NCBI RefSeq assembly: GCF_017614965.1
Contig: NZ_WVUG01000003.1
Span: 25,831-89,830 of the forward strand
From: Streptomyces griseorubiginosus
GTDB taxonomy: Bacteria; Actinomycetota; Actinomycetes; Streptomycetales; Streptomycetaceae
DNA length: 64,000 bases
Direction: 5' to 3'
Shown here: piece after piece, positions 1 to 7,635 of the stretch
Numbering within the stretch: the stretch's first letter is position 1
How the letters are laid out: every line of letters begins with the position of its first letter
Position numbers and translations under genes: made by a program
Notes under the pieces: generated by a model
What the model saw: the letters and a program-made list of their open reading frames with translations, nothing else
What the model was told of the DNA's origin: nothing
Database searches by the model: none

Positions 1-1
1 C

Positions 2-553
2 GTCTGGGCGCTCCGCACCCGCCGCGCCCTCACCTGCGACGACTGGCCGGCGGCGTTCGCCCTCACCGGCCTGACCGCGTGTCTGGTCAGCCCGATCACC
101 TGGGTGCATCACCTGGTGTGGCTGCTGCCGTCCTTCGCCGTCCTGGTCCGCGCCGGACACCCGCGGATCGCGGGCGCCCTGTACGCGGTGCTGTGCACCA
201 GCGTGGTGTGGCTGTGGTTCCACGACGCGTCCGGCATCGACGGGTTCCTCGGCAGCAACACCTACGCCTGGATCACCCTCGGCCTGCTGTTGTGGCTGCC
301 GGTCGGTCAACTCCCGTCCACGGGCTCGCCTTTGACCCGCAGCACCAAGGCCACCGCTCCCGCGCCGAGCGCCGCGGCACCGGAGATGGCGCCCGTCTCC
401 GCCCACCCGCGCCCGCGTTCCACGGGAGAGGCCACGGGAACCGGGACGGACGCCGGGCGCGGCGTGACCCGCAGCCCGTCCAGCGACCCGACCGGCGCCA
501 CCCGCCCGGCCGCCCCGAACCCCCAGTCGAGCAGCTCCCGCGCCTCCTCGTAG
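2..553 (+). CDS. GT87-family integral membrane glycosyltransferase, C-terminal part
   Basis: The gene enters from the left edge, so only the C-terminus is visible. The frame reads SPITWVHHLVWLLPSF followed by further hydrophobic stretches, which is typical of the last membrane helices of DUF2029/GT87 polyprenyl-phosphate-dependent mannosyltransferases. These act on the outer face of the membrane. After the last helix (about codon 103) the frame runs on for about 80 codons of low-complexity Ser/Thr/Pro/Arg sequence that lies antisense inside the convergent carboxypeptidase gene. That tail looks non-native, so the original stop codon may have been lost. The family assignment is an inference from the C-terminal motif and hydropathy only. 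Confidence 0.7.
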   Translation, partial: VWALRTRRALTCDDWPAAFALTGLTACLVSPITWVHHLVWLLPSFAVLVRAGHPRIAGALYAVLCTSVVWLWFHDASGIDGFLGSNTYAWITLGLLLWLPVGQLPSTGSPLTRSTKATAPAPSAAAPEMAPVSAHPRPRSTGEATGTGTDAGRGVTRSPSSDPTGATRPAAPNPQSSSSRASS

Positions 554-1467
554 ACGGTGAACCCGCCGCCCGTCTGCGGGTTCATCACCGTCACGACCAG
601 CGTGCGTCCGCCCCGGCGGGCGGCGGCGACCAGGGTGTTGCCGGCATGTGTGGTGTATCCGTTCTTGATGCCGATCAGTCCCGGATAGCGCGCCACGCCG
701 TCCGCGCCGCTCAGCAGCCGATTGGTGTTCCGGATCCCGTACGACGATCCGTCCCCGGCGGGGAAGAGTGCCTGGGCCGTGCCGCAGTACCGCGCGAAGT
801 CCGCGTTGCGCAGTCCGGCCCGGCCGAACACCGCCAGGTCGTACGCCGACGAGACCTGCCCGGGTGTGTCGTAGCCGTCCGGCGAGCGCACCTGGGTGTC
901 CAGTGCGCCCAGGGCGCGCGCCTTGGCCTGCATCCGCTCGGCGGTCACCCGCCAGCCGCCGTTGAGCGCGGCCAGGACGTGCACGGCGTCGTTGCCGGAG
1001 TTCAGGAAGACCCCGCGCCACAGGTCGGCGACCTCGTAGGTGCGCCCCGGGGCGACACCGACCATGCTGCTGCCCGGCCCGATGCCCGCCAGTTCCTCCT
1101 CGCTCACCGTGTGCCGGACACCGGCCGGCAGGGTCGGCAGCACGGTGAGGGCGAACAGGGTCTTCAGCGTGCTGGCGGGCGGCAGCCCGCGATGCGCGTC
1201 GTGGGCGGCCAGCACCTCGCCGCTGTCCGCGTCGGCCACCAGCCACGACAGCGCGGAGACGTCCGGGAGGCGGGGTACCCCGCGCGGGGCCCGGACCAGT
1301 GTGCCGGACCGGTAGAGGAGCGACGGCTGCGGCATCGCCGCCCGGGTGGAGCCGTTCGGCGTGGGCTGCGCGCCTGCGGCCACCGCGACGGGGCCGAACG
1401 CCAGGACACTCGCCGCGCAGAGCGCGCAGGCCGTGACGCCGGCCCGGGAAGAGAATCCGATGGTCAT
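307..1467 (-). CDS. Secreted D-alanyl-D-alanine carboxypeptidase (peptidase S11)
   Basis: This is a penicillin-binding-protein-fold serine peptidase that trims the stem pentapeptide of peptidoglycan outside the membrane. From the ATG at 1467 the protein has 386 aa, starting with a signal peptide (basic start, hydrophobic core, AxA-type site near GAQP). The three active-site motifs are present: STLK at about residues 99-102, SGN at 157-159 and KNG at 268-270 (KNG in place of KTG is, as I recall, common in actinobacterial S11 enzymes). A C-terminal hydrophobic segment followed by RVKG suggests membrane anchoring. The frame is open further upstream to 1584, but that extension would put the signal peptide about 40 residues inside the protein. 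Its 3' end lies under the convergent GT87 frame for 247 bp. Confidence 0.88.
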   Translation of the reverse strand: MTIGFSSRAGVTACALCAASVLAFGPVAVAAGAQPTPNGSTRAAMPQPSLLYRSGTLVRAPRGVPRLPDVSALSWLVADADSGEVLAAHDAHRGLPPASTLKTLFALTVLPTLPAGVRHTVSEEELAGIGPGSSMVGVAPGRTYEVADLWRGVFLNSGNDAVHVLAALNGGWRVTAERMQAKARALGALDTQVRSPDGYDTPGQVSSAYDLAVFGRAGLRNADFARYCGTAQALFPAGDGSSYGIRNTNRLLSGADGVARYPGLIGIKNGYTTHAGNTLVAAARRGGRTLVVTVMNPQTGGGFTVYEEARELLDWGFGAAGRVAPVGSLDGLRVTPRPASVPVPVASPVERGRGWAETGAISGAAALGAGAVALVLRVKGEPVDGS

Positions 1468-1587
1468 ACTTATCAACGTAGGAATCGATCGTCCGGACGC
1501 GCCGATGACCGGGCCGGACGGGGTGCGCCAGCACCCGTATGCCGCAGCGTGTGTCCGTCGGCGGCTCGGCCTCGCGGCCGTCACGGG

Positions 1588-2730
1588 TCACTCGGCACGC
1601 AGTGTCGGCTGGACGCGCCGCAGGAAGGTCGCGTTGTCGGGAGTGGTCCGCAGGTGCTCCAGGAGGGTCTCCAGACCGCCCTGGGCGTCGCGGGTCTGCA
1701 GGGCGCGCCGCAGGCCACGGACGGTGGTCAACTCGGCCGGGGAGAGCAGGAGTTCCTCGCGGCGGGTGCCTGAGGGGGTGATGTCGACGGCCGGGAAGAC
1801 ACGCCGCGAGGCGAGTTCGCGGCTGAGGCGGAGCTCCATGTTGCCGGTGCTCTTGAGCTCCTCGAAGAAGTAGTCGTCGGCCCGCGAGCCGGTCTCCACC
1901 AGGGCGGTGGCCAGGATCGTGAGCGAGCCGCCCTCCTCGGCCAGCCGCGCGGCACCGAAGAACCGCTTCGGCCCGAGCAGCGCGCCCGCGTCCACACCGC
2001 CGCTGAGGGTACGGCCGCCGGAGGAGGCCGCGTTGTTGTGCGCCCGGCACAGCCGGGTCAGGGAGTCGAGCAGGATGACGACGTCCTCGCCCGCCTCCAC
2101 CAGCCGCTTGGCCCGCTCGATGACGAGCTCGGCGAGGGCGATGTGCTGCTTGGCCGCCCGGTCGAAGGTGGAGGCGTACACCTCGCCGCGCACCGAGCGG
2201 CGCATCTCGGTGACCTCCTCGGGGCGTTCGTCGAGGAGTACCACCATCAGGCGGCACTCGGGGTGGTTGCCGGCGACGGCGGCCGCGATCTGCTGGAGCA
2301 GCACGGTCTTGCCGGTCTTGGGGGGTGCCACGATCAGCCCGCGCTGACCCTTGCCGACGGGTGCGAGCAGGTCGGCGATCCGGCCCGTGAGCCCGGACGC
2401 CGGGTGTTCCAGGCGCAGGCGCTGATGGGGGTGGAGCGGGGTGAGGTCGCGGAAGTGACGGCGGCCGCGCAGGTCGTCGGGCGTGCGCCCGTTGACCCGT
2501 GCGACCTCGGTCAGGGCGCGCCGGCCGTCCCGTACGCCTTCGACGAGGTCGCCCCTGCGCAGGCCGTGACGGCGGATCAGCGCGGGGGAGACGGGCAGGT
2601 CGGAGGGCGAGGCGAGAAGGGTCTCGGCGCGCAGGTGCCCCTTGCCGCCCGCGTCGATGTCGAGGACACCGGTGACGATCTGGGCCTGGGGCTCCTGCCG
2701 GACCGGGGGGTGTTCGAGAGTGGTGGTCAT
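1588..2730 (-). CDS. Short Rho-type transcription termination factor (second Rho)
   Basis: Rho is a hexameric RNA-dependent ATPase helicase that ends transcription. The 380-aa product has the OB-fold RNA-binding region (GVLDI near residue 21, then SPALIRRHGLRRGDLVEG at 48-65), Walker A (APPKTGKT, about 135-142), Walker B (VVILLDS, about 217-223) and the GGVDAGAL and GAARLAEEGGSLTI loops. It lacks the long basic and acidic N-terminal insert that makes the housekeeping streptomycete Rho about 650-700 aa, so I read it as an accessory paralogue. I chose the ATG at 2730 because GAAAGGA lies about 8 nt before it; an ATG at 2760 is also in frame. The 5' leader of about 240 nt is gene-free. Confidence 0.85.
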   Translation of the reverse strand: MTTTLEHPPVRQEPQAQIVTGVLDIDAGGKGHLRAETLLASPSDLPVSPALIRRHGLRRGDLVEGVRDGRRALTEVARVNGRTPDDLRGRRHFRDLTPLHPHQRLRLEHPASGLTGRIADLLAPVGKGQRGLIVAPPKTGKTVLLQQIAAAVAGNHPECRLMVVLLDERPEEVTEMRRSVRGEVYASTFDRAAKQHIALAELVIERAKRLVEAGEDVVILLDSLTRLCRAHNNAASSGGRTLSGGVDAGALLGPKRFFGAARLAEEGGSLTILATALVETGSRADDYFFEELKSTGNMELRLSRELASRRVFPAVDITPSGTRREELLLSPAELTTVRGLRRALQTRDAQGGLETLLEHLRTTPDNATFLRRVQPTLRAE

Positions 2731-3002
2731 GGTGGGGGTCCTTTCGAGGACGGATGGCATGAGACATGCGGAAGGAAGGGGTGGAAGCCGCGACGGGAAG
2801 GCGGACAGCGCCTTCGGCGGCGGGAACAGCGCCTCGGGTACGGCACGGCCGTACCGGTCACGAGGTGGTGCTGGAGAGCCGGTGCGCCGGCCGGGAGACG
2901 GCGGGCGGAGCGGCGAACTGAGAGGGAACCGGCACCGGCGCCCACGACAGGGGGCGAACTCAGGTGCTAGCAGGAAGGTACCACAGGGGGTGCGGCCGTA
3001 AA
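2731..3002 (-). promoter_or_regulatory. Candidate rho promoter (2975-3002) and long leader
   Basis: On the minus strand TTTACG (2997-3002) and TACCTT (2975-2980) are separated by 16 nt, which fits a vegetative streptomycete promoter. It would give the short rho gene an untranslated leader of about 235 nt. No other gene occupies the leader. A long leader would suit feedback termination by Rho itself, but that is inference. The -35 element overlaps the stop codon of the upstream methyltransferase gene. Confidence 0.4.
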
Positions 3003-3006
3003 CCGG

Positions 3007-3834
3007 TCAGCGGGAGGCGAGCAGACCGTACAGGAGCGGAATCCGCGGCTCCGGCAGGCGCCACCAGCCGGACGCCGTGCGGACCATCTGCGGCCAGCGT
3101 GGCCAGGGAAGTTCCTCGCTCTCCCTGAGGCGCCGGATGGTCAGTCCTGCGATGGTCAACGCGTTGATGACCTCGCCTATTCCGTGCATCCACTCGTAAC
3201 TGTCCGTGGCGCCCTCGACCGCCGGGCCGTCGGTGTAGGTGTGCGTCGCGTCCCGGTGCACGGCGCCGCTGCCGCCCAGGTAGTCGTGGCGCAGCAGCAG
3301 CTCGGGGCCCTCGCCCGGGGCGGGCTTGGGGCCCAGCGAGTTGAGCAGCGGGTGGAACTCCATGATGTACAAGTGGCCGCCGGGGCGCAGAAGTCGGGCG
3401 ACGACCTCGGCCCACCGCTCGAGGTCCGGGAGGTAGCACAGGGCGCCCTTGCCGGTGTACACGACGTCGAACTGCCGTCCGTCCAGCGCCTGTTGGGCGT
3501 CGTACACATTGGCCTGTACGTAGTCCACGGGCACGCCCGCCCGCGCCGAGACGTCCCGGGCGGCGGCCACCGACGCCGCGGAGAAGTCGAGGCCGACGGC
3601 ACGGGCACCGCGCTGGGCGAAGGCGATCGTCTCGGTGCCGAGATGACACTGGAGGTGCAGTACGTCACGGCCGGACAGTTCGCCGAGATCGTCCCACTCG
3701 AAGGGGGCGAACCAGCGCGCCGGGTCGAGGTCCTGGTCGAGACCGTAGAACCGGCTGGCGAGGTGGACGGGGGTGCGGGCGTCCCAGTTGGCCTGGTTGG
3801 CCCGCATGAACCGCGCGTGCTCGTCGGTGGTCAT
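3007..3834 (-). CDS. Class I SAM-dependent methyltransferase
   Basis: The protein has 275 aa and a Rossmann methyltransferase fold. Motif I is degenerate (VLHLQCHLGTET, about 57-68) and is followed by GARAVGLDFSA, an acidic motif (FDVVYTGKGALCYLPD) and LLRPGGHLYIMEF. This LQCHLGTET version is shared by a family of small-molecule methyltransferases of unknown substrate. The ATG at 3834 was preferred over an in-frame TTG at 3846; neither has a strong ribosome binding site. It is transcribed in the same direction as rho but stands apart from it. The substrate cannot be told from the sequence. Confidence 0.75.
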   Translation of the reverse strand: MTTDEHARFMRANQANWDARTPVHLASRFYGLDQDLDPARWFAPFEWDDLGELSGRDVLHLQCHLGTETIAFAQRGARAVGLDFSAASVAAARDVSARAGVPVDYVQANVYDAQQALDGRQFDVVYTGKGALCYLPDLERWAEVVARLLRPGGHLYIMEFHPLLNSLGPKPAPGEGPELLLRHDYLGGSGAVHRDATHTYTDGPAVEGATDSYEWMHGIGEVINALTIAGLTIRRLRESEELPWPRWPQMVRTASGWWRLPEPRIPLLYGLLASR

Positions 3835-4031
3835 GCGGACATCCAACCGCAGCCCGGCCCCGGTCGGCGTCCGACGCCCGCATACCAGCCATACGAACGC
3901 CCGCTTGACCGGTTTCTTCTCGAGCAGGCGGGCAAGTTCAGCGGCGAGGGCCCGGGATGGACGCGCCGCGGGTCCGTCGGCCGTCGTCGACGCCGGAGCG
4001 ACAGTGCGGGGGCGGCCGCGCGGACAGAGCG

Positions 4032-4060
4032 GGAGGCCGGTGCCCGGTGCCCCGGCCTCC
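4032..4060 (-). terminator. Rho-independent-type hairpin after the NPP1 gene
   Basis: GGAGGCCGG (4032-4040) and CCGGCCTCC (4052-4060) form a perfect 9-bp stem with an 11-nt loop, 16 bp beyond the stop codon of the minus-strand NPP1 gene. There is no U-tract, as is usual in Streptomyces. Confidence 0.6.
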
Positions 4061-4075
4061 TCGCGCGCGGACGCG

Positions 4076-4849
4076 TCAGGCGTTGGGGTCGAAGGGGATT
4101 CCGGCGGGCATGGAGTGGGCCAGGGCGTACTGGAAGTCGCCGTCCTTGATCTTGATCGTGGCGGCGCCGAAGTCTGCGCTCAGCAGCTTGTCGCGGAAGC
4201 CTGCCGGATAGCCGTTCCAGCCGACCAGATGGGGATAGAACCAGCCGCCGGTGGCGTTCTCCGGCGGTTCGTCGTTGGCGTTGGCGAAGCGGAAGCAGTG
4301 CGTGGAGACGCCGTCCTTGTGGTAGACGACCTTCGGGTGGGTGCCGTCGAAGCGCACCGCCGAGCGGGCCGCCACTTGGTAGCCGCTGTGCTGCGACACC
4401 GACACGTACTGGACCTGGTCGTCGCTGATCCACACCACGACGTGTTCCCAGTCGTGCCGGTGGCCGATGGCCGCGGGACCGAGCGTCGCCTGGTCCTTCT
4501 CGAAGTAGCTGGCGTACACCACCGCGCACCAGCCGTTGTCGCACTTCTCGCGTGAGTAGGTGTTGGCGTTGGCCAGTTGGGCGTAGTCGTGGCAGTGGCC
4601 GTTGACGTCACCGCCGAGTTTGAGGCCCGGGTTGATGGTGCCGGCGGCGCCGATGGCGGCGGTGGCGTAGCAGCCGTCCTTGTCGTAGTCGTAGGCCGGG
4701 GAGAAGCTCTGTTCCAGGCCGTCGGCGTTCTGCGGCAGCAGCTGCAGGACGTCGGCTCGGGCGCTGGTCGGGATCGCGAGGAGGAGTGTCAGGGCGCCGA
4801 GGGCGCTGAGGAGGACCTTGGTGGGGGGCACAGGTCCAGACCATGACAT
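4076..4849 (-). CDS. Secreted NPP1 family necrosis- and ethylene-inducing-like protein (NLP)
   Basis: The 257-aa protein starts with a signal peptide (KVLLSALGALTLLLAIP, then SARA) and contains the diagnostic NLP heptapeptide GHRHDWE at residues 129-135, followed by HVVVW. NLPs are secreted metal-binding proteins; the plant-toxic members bind glycosyl inositol phosphoryl ceramides and permeabilise eudicot membranes. Four cysteines (60, 86, 103, 108) may form two disulfides. Toxicity of this copy is not established. The first ATG at 4849 was used, but an in-frame GTG at 4831 would leave a cleaner signal peptide; neither has an obvious ribosome binding site. It is divergent from the SRPBCC gene. 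Confidence 0.88.
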   Translation of the reverse strand: MSWSGPVPPTKVLLSALGALTLLLAIPTSARADVLQLLPQNADGLEQSFSPAYDYDKDGCYATAAIGAAGTINPGLKLGGDVNGHCHDYAQLANANTYSREKCDNGWCAVVYASYFEKDQATLGPAAIGHRHDWEHVVVWISDDQVQYVSVSQHSGYQVAARSAVRFDGTHPKVVYHKDGVSTHCFRFANANDEPPENATGGWFYPHLVGWNGYPAGFRDKLLSADFGAATIKIKDGDFQYALAHSMPAGIPFDPNA

Positions 4850-4884
4850 TCTGGCGTGTGCGCGTCAAGGCTTGAGGAAAGTCG

Positions 4885-4897
4885 TAAAGTTGAACTT
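4885..4897. promoter_or_regulatory. Small palindrome in the 4850-4920 divergent spacer
   Basis: AAGTT-G-AACTT (4887-4897) is a perfect 5-bp inverted repeat overlapping TAAAGT (4885-4890), a possible -10 hexamer for the SRPBCC/F420 operon. It is in the right place for an operator between the divergent genes, but no matching -35 is convincing. Confidence 0.25.
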
Positions 4898-4920
4898 CGA
4901 CTGCGGGAGGTCGGCCGGGC

Positions 4921-5430
4921 ATGAGGTGGACGGGCGCGCGCTACACGGACAAGCCGACGGTCGAGGTGCGGACCTGGATCGCCGCCCCGCCCGAGCGGGT
5001 GTGGGCGCTGGTGCGTGACATCGGCCTGATGCCGGGCATGAGCGACGAACTCCAGTCGGTGGAGTGGCTCGACGGTGCCGGGGAGCCCGCAGTCGGAGCC
5101 CGGTTCCTCGGCCGCAACCGGCACGAGGCCTTCGGCGAGTGGACCACCACCTCGTACGTCATCGAGTGCGAACCGTGCCGCGTCCTCGCCTGGGCGGTGC
5201 ACAACCCCGACCGCCCGTCGGCGGTCTGGCGCTTTCGTCTGCACCCCGGCGACGGCGGCACCGAGCTGTCGCAGTGGATGCAGATGGGCCCCGGCCGCTC
5301 CGGACTGTCCGCGGCGATCGACCGCATGCCGGAGAAGGAACAGAAGATCGTGTTCGTACGGCTGCGGGAGCTGGAGCAGGCCATGACCACCACACTGCGT
5401 CACCTCAAGAACCGTGCGGAGAACGGCTGA
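4921..5430 (+). CDS. SRPBCC (polyketide cyclase/START-like) family protein
   Basis: This 169-aa protein has the helix-grip fold signature near its start (VEVRTWIAAPPERVWALVRDI) and strands ending in an amphipathic C-terminal helix. Such proteins form a closed pocket for hydrophobic ligands; the ligand here is unknown. GGGAGG precedes the ATG by about 10 nt. The stop codon overlaps the start of the next gene (TGATG), so the two are translationally coupled, and a joint role in one oxidoreductase pathway is a reasonable inference. Confidence 0.8.
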   Translation: MRWTGARYTDKPTVEVRTWIAAPPERVWALVRDIGLMPGMSDELQSVEWLDGAGEPAVGARFLGRNRHEAFGEWTTTSYVIECEPCRVLAWAVHNPDRPSAVWRFRLHPGDGGTELSQWMQMGPGRSGLSAAIDRMPEKEQKIVFVRLRELEQAMTTTLRHLKNRAENG

Positions 5431-6488
5431 TGCGCACGGCGACCACGATCGAGGCCTCCGGCGGTCAACACTGGTCGGAGCAGGCCGACTTCGTCGTGGA
5501 GGCGGAGAAACTCGGCCTGGACGTCTGCTGGGTGGCCGAGGCCTGGGGCTCCGACGCGCCCTCCGCGCTCGGCTACTACGCCGCGCTGACCGACCGGATG
5601 CTGCTGGGCTCCGGTGTCCTGCAGCTCGGCACCCGCACGCCGGTCGCCGTCGCCCAGATCGCGATCACCCTGGCCAACCTCTCCGGCGGACGCTTCCTGC
5701 TCGGCCTCGGCGCCTCCGGCCCGCAGGTGATCGAGGGACTGCACGGGGTGCCGTTCGCCCGTCCGCTGGCCCGTATGCGGGAGACCGTCGAGATCGTGCG
5801 CCGCGTCTTCGACGGCGGCAGACTGTCGTACCAGGGGAGCCAGTTCAGCATCCCGCTGCCCGGTGGCGACGCAGTCCCCATGCGTCTGTCGACCCGGCCC
5901 GAACACCCCGTCCCCGTCCACCTCGCCGCCCTGTCGCCCGCCATGCTGCGGCTGACGGGTGAGGTCGCCGACGGCTGGCTCGGCACCAGCTTCGTGCCCG
6001 AGGGCGCGGCCGGGGCGTACTTCGCCCACCTCGACGAAGGACTGGCCCGGGCCGGACGCAACCGCGCCGACCTCGACGTATGCCAGGGCGCCGAGGTCGC
6101 CTTCGCACCCGACGAGGCCGCCCTCGGCGCGCTGACCGCCCGCCGGAAGAAGGAACTCGCCTTCAGCCTCGGCGGCATGGGCTCCGCCTCGACCAACTTC
6201 TACAACGCCGCCTACAGCCGCCAGGGCTGGGCGGAGGTGGCCGCCGAGGTGCGGGAGCGCTGGCAGGCCGGCGACCGGGACGGCGCGGCCGGCCTCGTCA
6301 CCGACGAGATGGTGCTCGCCACGACCCTCATCGGCACCGAGCCGATGGTGCGCCGACGGCTGCGCGTGTGGCGGGACGCGGGCGTGACCACCGTACGGTT
6401 GTATCCGGCCGGGACGACCCTGCACGAGCGGCTGGCGACGCTGGGGCGGGCGATCGAGCTGGTACGGGAGGTCGACGGCGCGTCGTGA
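5430..6488 (+). CDS. LLM-class F420-dependent oxidoreductase
   Basis: The 352-aa protein belongs to the bacterial luciferase-like (TIM barrel) flavin/F420 enzyme class. Seen in the sequence are LGLDVCWVAEAWGSD, the strand GSGVLQLGTRTP, GRFLLGLGASGPQVIEGLHG and a C-terminal VTTVRLYPAG element, all typical of actinobacterial F420-dependent members. The start overlaps the upstream SRPBCC stop codon (TGATG), which fixes the start at 5430. The cofactor is inferred from the family, since LLM members use FMN or F420, and the substrate is unknown. Confidence 0.85.
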   Translation: MRTATTIEASGGQHWSEQADFVVEAEKLGLDVCWVAEAWGSDAPSALGYYAALTDRMLLGSGVLQLGTRTPVAVAQIAITLANLSGGRFLLGLGASGPQVIEGLHGVPFARPLARMRETVEIVRRVFDGGRLSYQGSQFSIPLPGGDAVPMRLSTRPEHPVPVHLAALSPAMLRLTGEVADGWLGTSFVPEGAAGAYFAHLDEGLARAGRNRADLDVCQGAEVAFAPDEAALGALTARRKKELAFSLGGMGSASTNFYNAAYSRQGWAEVAAEVRERWQAGDRDGAAGLVTDEMVLATTLIGTEPMVRRRLRVWRDAGVTTVRLYPAGTTLHERLATLGRAIELVREVDGAS

Positions 6489-6516
6489 GCGGGACCGAGG
6501 AATCCGTCCGGCAGGG

Positions 6517-6545
6517 TGTCGATTCGCTCCGCCCCCGTTCGTCGG
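6517..6545 (+). promoter_or_regulatory. Candidate ECF42 promoter, copy 1
   Basis: TGTCGA (6517-6522), 17 nt, then CGTCGG (6540-6545), followed by TGGGGTG. The same two elements with the same 17-nt spacer and the same TGGGGTG tail recur at 8868-8896. ECF42 sigma factors are known to read promoters with a TGTCGA-type -35 element. This copy would drive the two DGPF genes and the sigma gene, so the sigma factor would be autoregulated. Confidence 0.65.
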
Positions 6546-6580
6546 TGGGGTGCAGACAGCTCTGACGACCGGGAGGAACC

Positions 6581-7297
6581 ATGAAGTACATGCTGCTCGT
6601 CTGCGGCGACGACACCGCCGACGCCTCGGGCATGGCACCCGTCGAACCCTGGGTGGAGGAACTCGGCGACCGCGGTGCCCGGCTGCACGGCCACCGGCTC
6701 GCCCTGCCCGCCGAGGCGGTCACCGTCCGGGTGCGCGGCGGCGAGGTGCTGCGCACGGACGGCCCGTTCGCGGAGACCAAGGAGTACGTCGCCGGCTACG
6801 ACATCCTCGAGTGCGACAGCCTGGAGGAGGCCGTCGAGGCGGCGGCCCGGCACCCGGTCGCCACCATCGGGGCCATGGAGGTACGGCCCTTCTGGCCCAT
6901 GTGGGACGAGGAGGACCCCGAGACCGCGATCCGCGCCCTCGACACCCGCCTGACCGAGGCCCACCGCGAGCGGGACATCGACGGGGTGCTGGCCTGCTAC
7001 GCCCCGGACGCCGACGTCTTCCATCTCACCGGCGGGCACGAGCGACAGGGCCTCGACGCCTTCCGCAAGGCCCTGCAGGACGTGTTCGCGTCCGGGCCCG
7101 TGACCCGCGAGGTGCTGGAGTTGCGCGTCCACGTGGATGAGAGCATCGGCTTCGCCCACTCCCTCGTACGGCTGACGGGCACCCGCGCCGACGGCACCCC
7201 CTACTCCGACACCCTGCGCGTGATCACCGGTTACCGTGACCTCGGACTGCGCCGGCTGATCACCCACGAGCAGGCCGTGTCCCTGAGGGAGGCGTGA
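6581..7297 (+). CDS. YCII/DGPF domain protein fused to a SnoaL-like domain
   Basis: The 238-aa protein has an N-terminal YCII-related (DGPF) domain, residues 1-107, with the eponymous DGPFAETKEYVAGYDILE stretch. A SnoaL/NTF2-like domain follows (about 112-235; TRLTEAHRERDIDGVLACYAPDAD). DGPF proteins are the standard genomic partners of ECF42 sigma factors, but their biochemical role is unresolved. The ATG has a strong GGGAGG site. The stop codon overlaps the next start (TGATGA), so this is the first gene of a three-gene operon ending in the sigma factor. The fused SnoaL domain is an addition to the usual single-domain DGPF protein. Confidence 0.85.
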   Translation: MKYMLLVCGDDTADASGMAPVEPWVEELGDRGARLHGHRLALPAEAVTVRVRGGEVLRTDGPFAETKEYVAGYDILECDSLEEAVEAAARHPVATIGAMEVRPFWPMWDEEDPETAIRALDTRLTEAHRERDIDGVLACYAPDADVFHLTGGHERQGLDAFRKALQDVFASGPVTREVLELRVHVDESIGFAHSLVRLTGTRADGTPYSDTLRVITGYRDLGLRRLITHEQAVSLREA

Positions 7298-7635
7298 TGA
7301 AGTACGCCCTGCTGTTCTCCTCGCCCGTCCGGGGGGAGGAGCGGAGCCCGGCCGAGCACGCCGAGGACCCGCGGTTCGCCGCCTACTTCGCCGAGGTGCG
7401 GGCGGGCCGGGTCACCGGCGGGGCACGGCTGCGGCCGCCCGCCGACGCCACCACCGTGCGCGTGCGGGACGACGAGATCCTGCTCAGCGACGGCCCCTTC
7501 GCGGAGACCAAGGAGTACCTCGCGGGCATCGCGTTCATCGACGTGGCCGACCTCGACGAGGCCGTCGCCCTCGCCGCGAAGCACCCGGCGGCCGCCGACG
7601 GCGGCGCGGTCGAGGTACGGCCGGTCTGGGAGTGA
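7297..7635 (+). CDS. YCII-related DGPF domain protein
   Basis: This 112-aa single-domain protein carries the conserved SDGPFAETKEYLAGIAFIDV motif and the terminal EVRPVWE typical of the family. Its start overlaps the preceding stop codon and its stop overlaps the GTG of the sigma gene (GTGA), so the three genes are translationally coupled. It is the second DGPF protein of the operon. Family members are thought to work with ECF42 sigma factors in stress or antibiotic responses, but not as classical anti-sigma factors. Confidence 0.88.
   Translation: MKYALLFSSPVRGEERSPAEHAEDPRFAAYFAEVRAGRVTGGARLRPPADATTVRVRDDEILLSDGPFAETKEYLAGIAFIDVADLDEAVALAAKHPAAADGGAVEVRPVWE

Noticed and set aside
2727..2945. 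A 72-codon arginine-rich frame in the rho leader whose stop overlaps the rho start (ATGA).
   Set aside because: It starts with GTG without any ribosome binding site and its composition is what a random GC-rich frame gives; the overlap alone is not enough.
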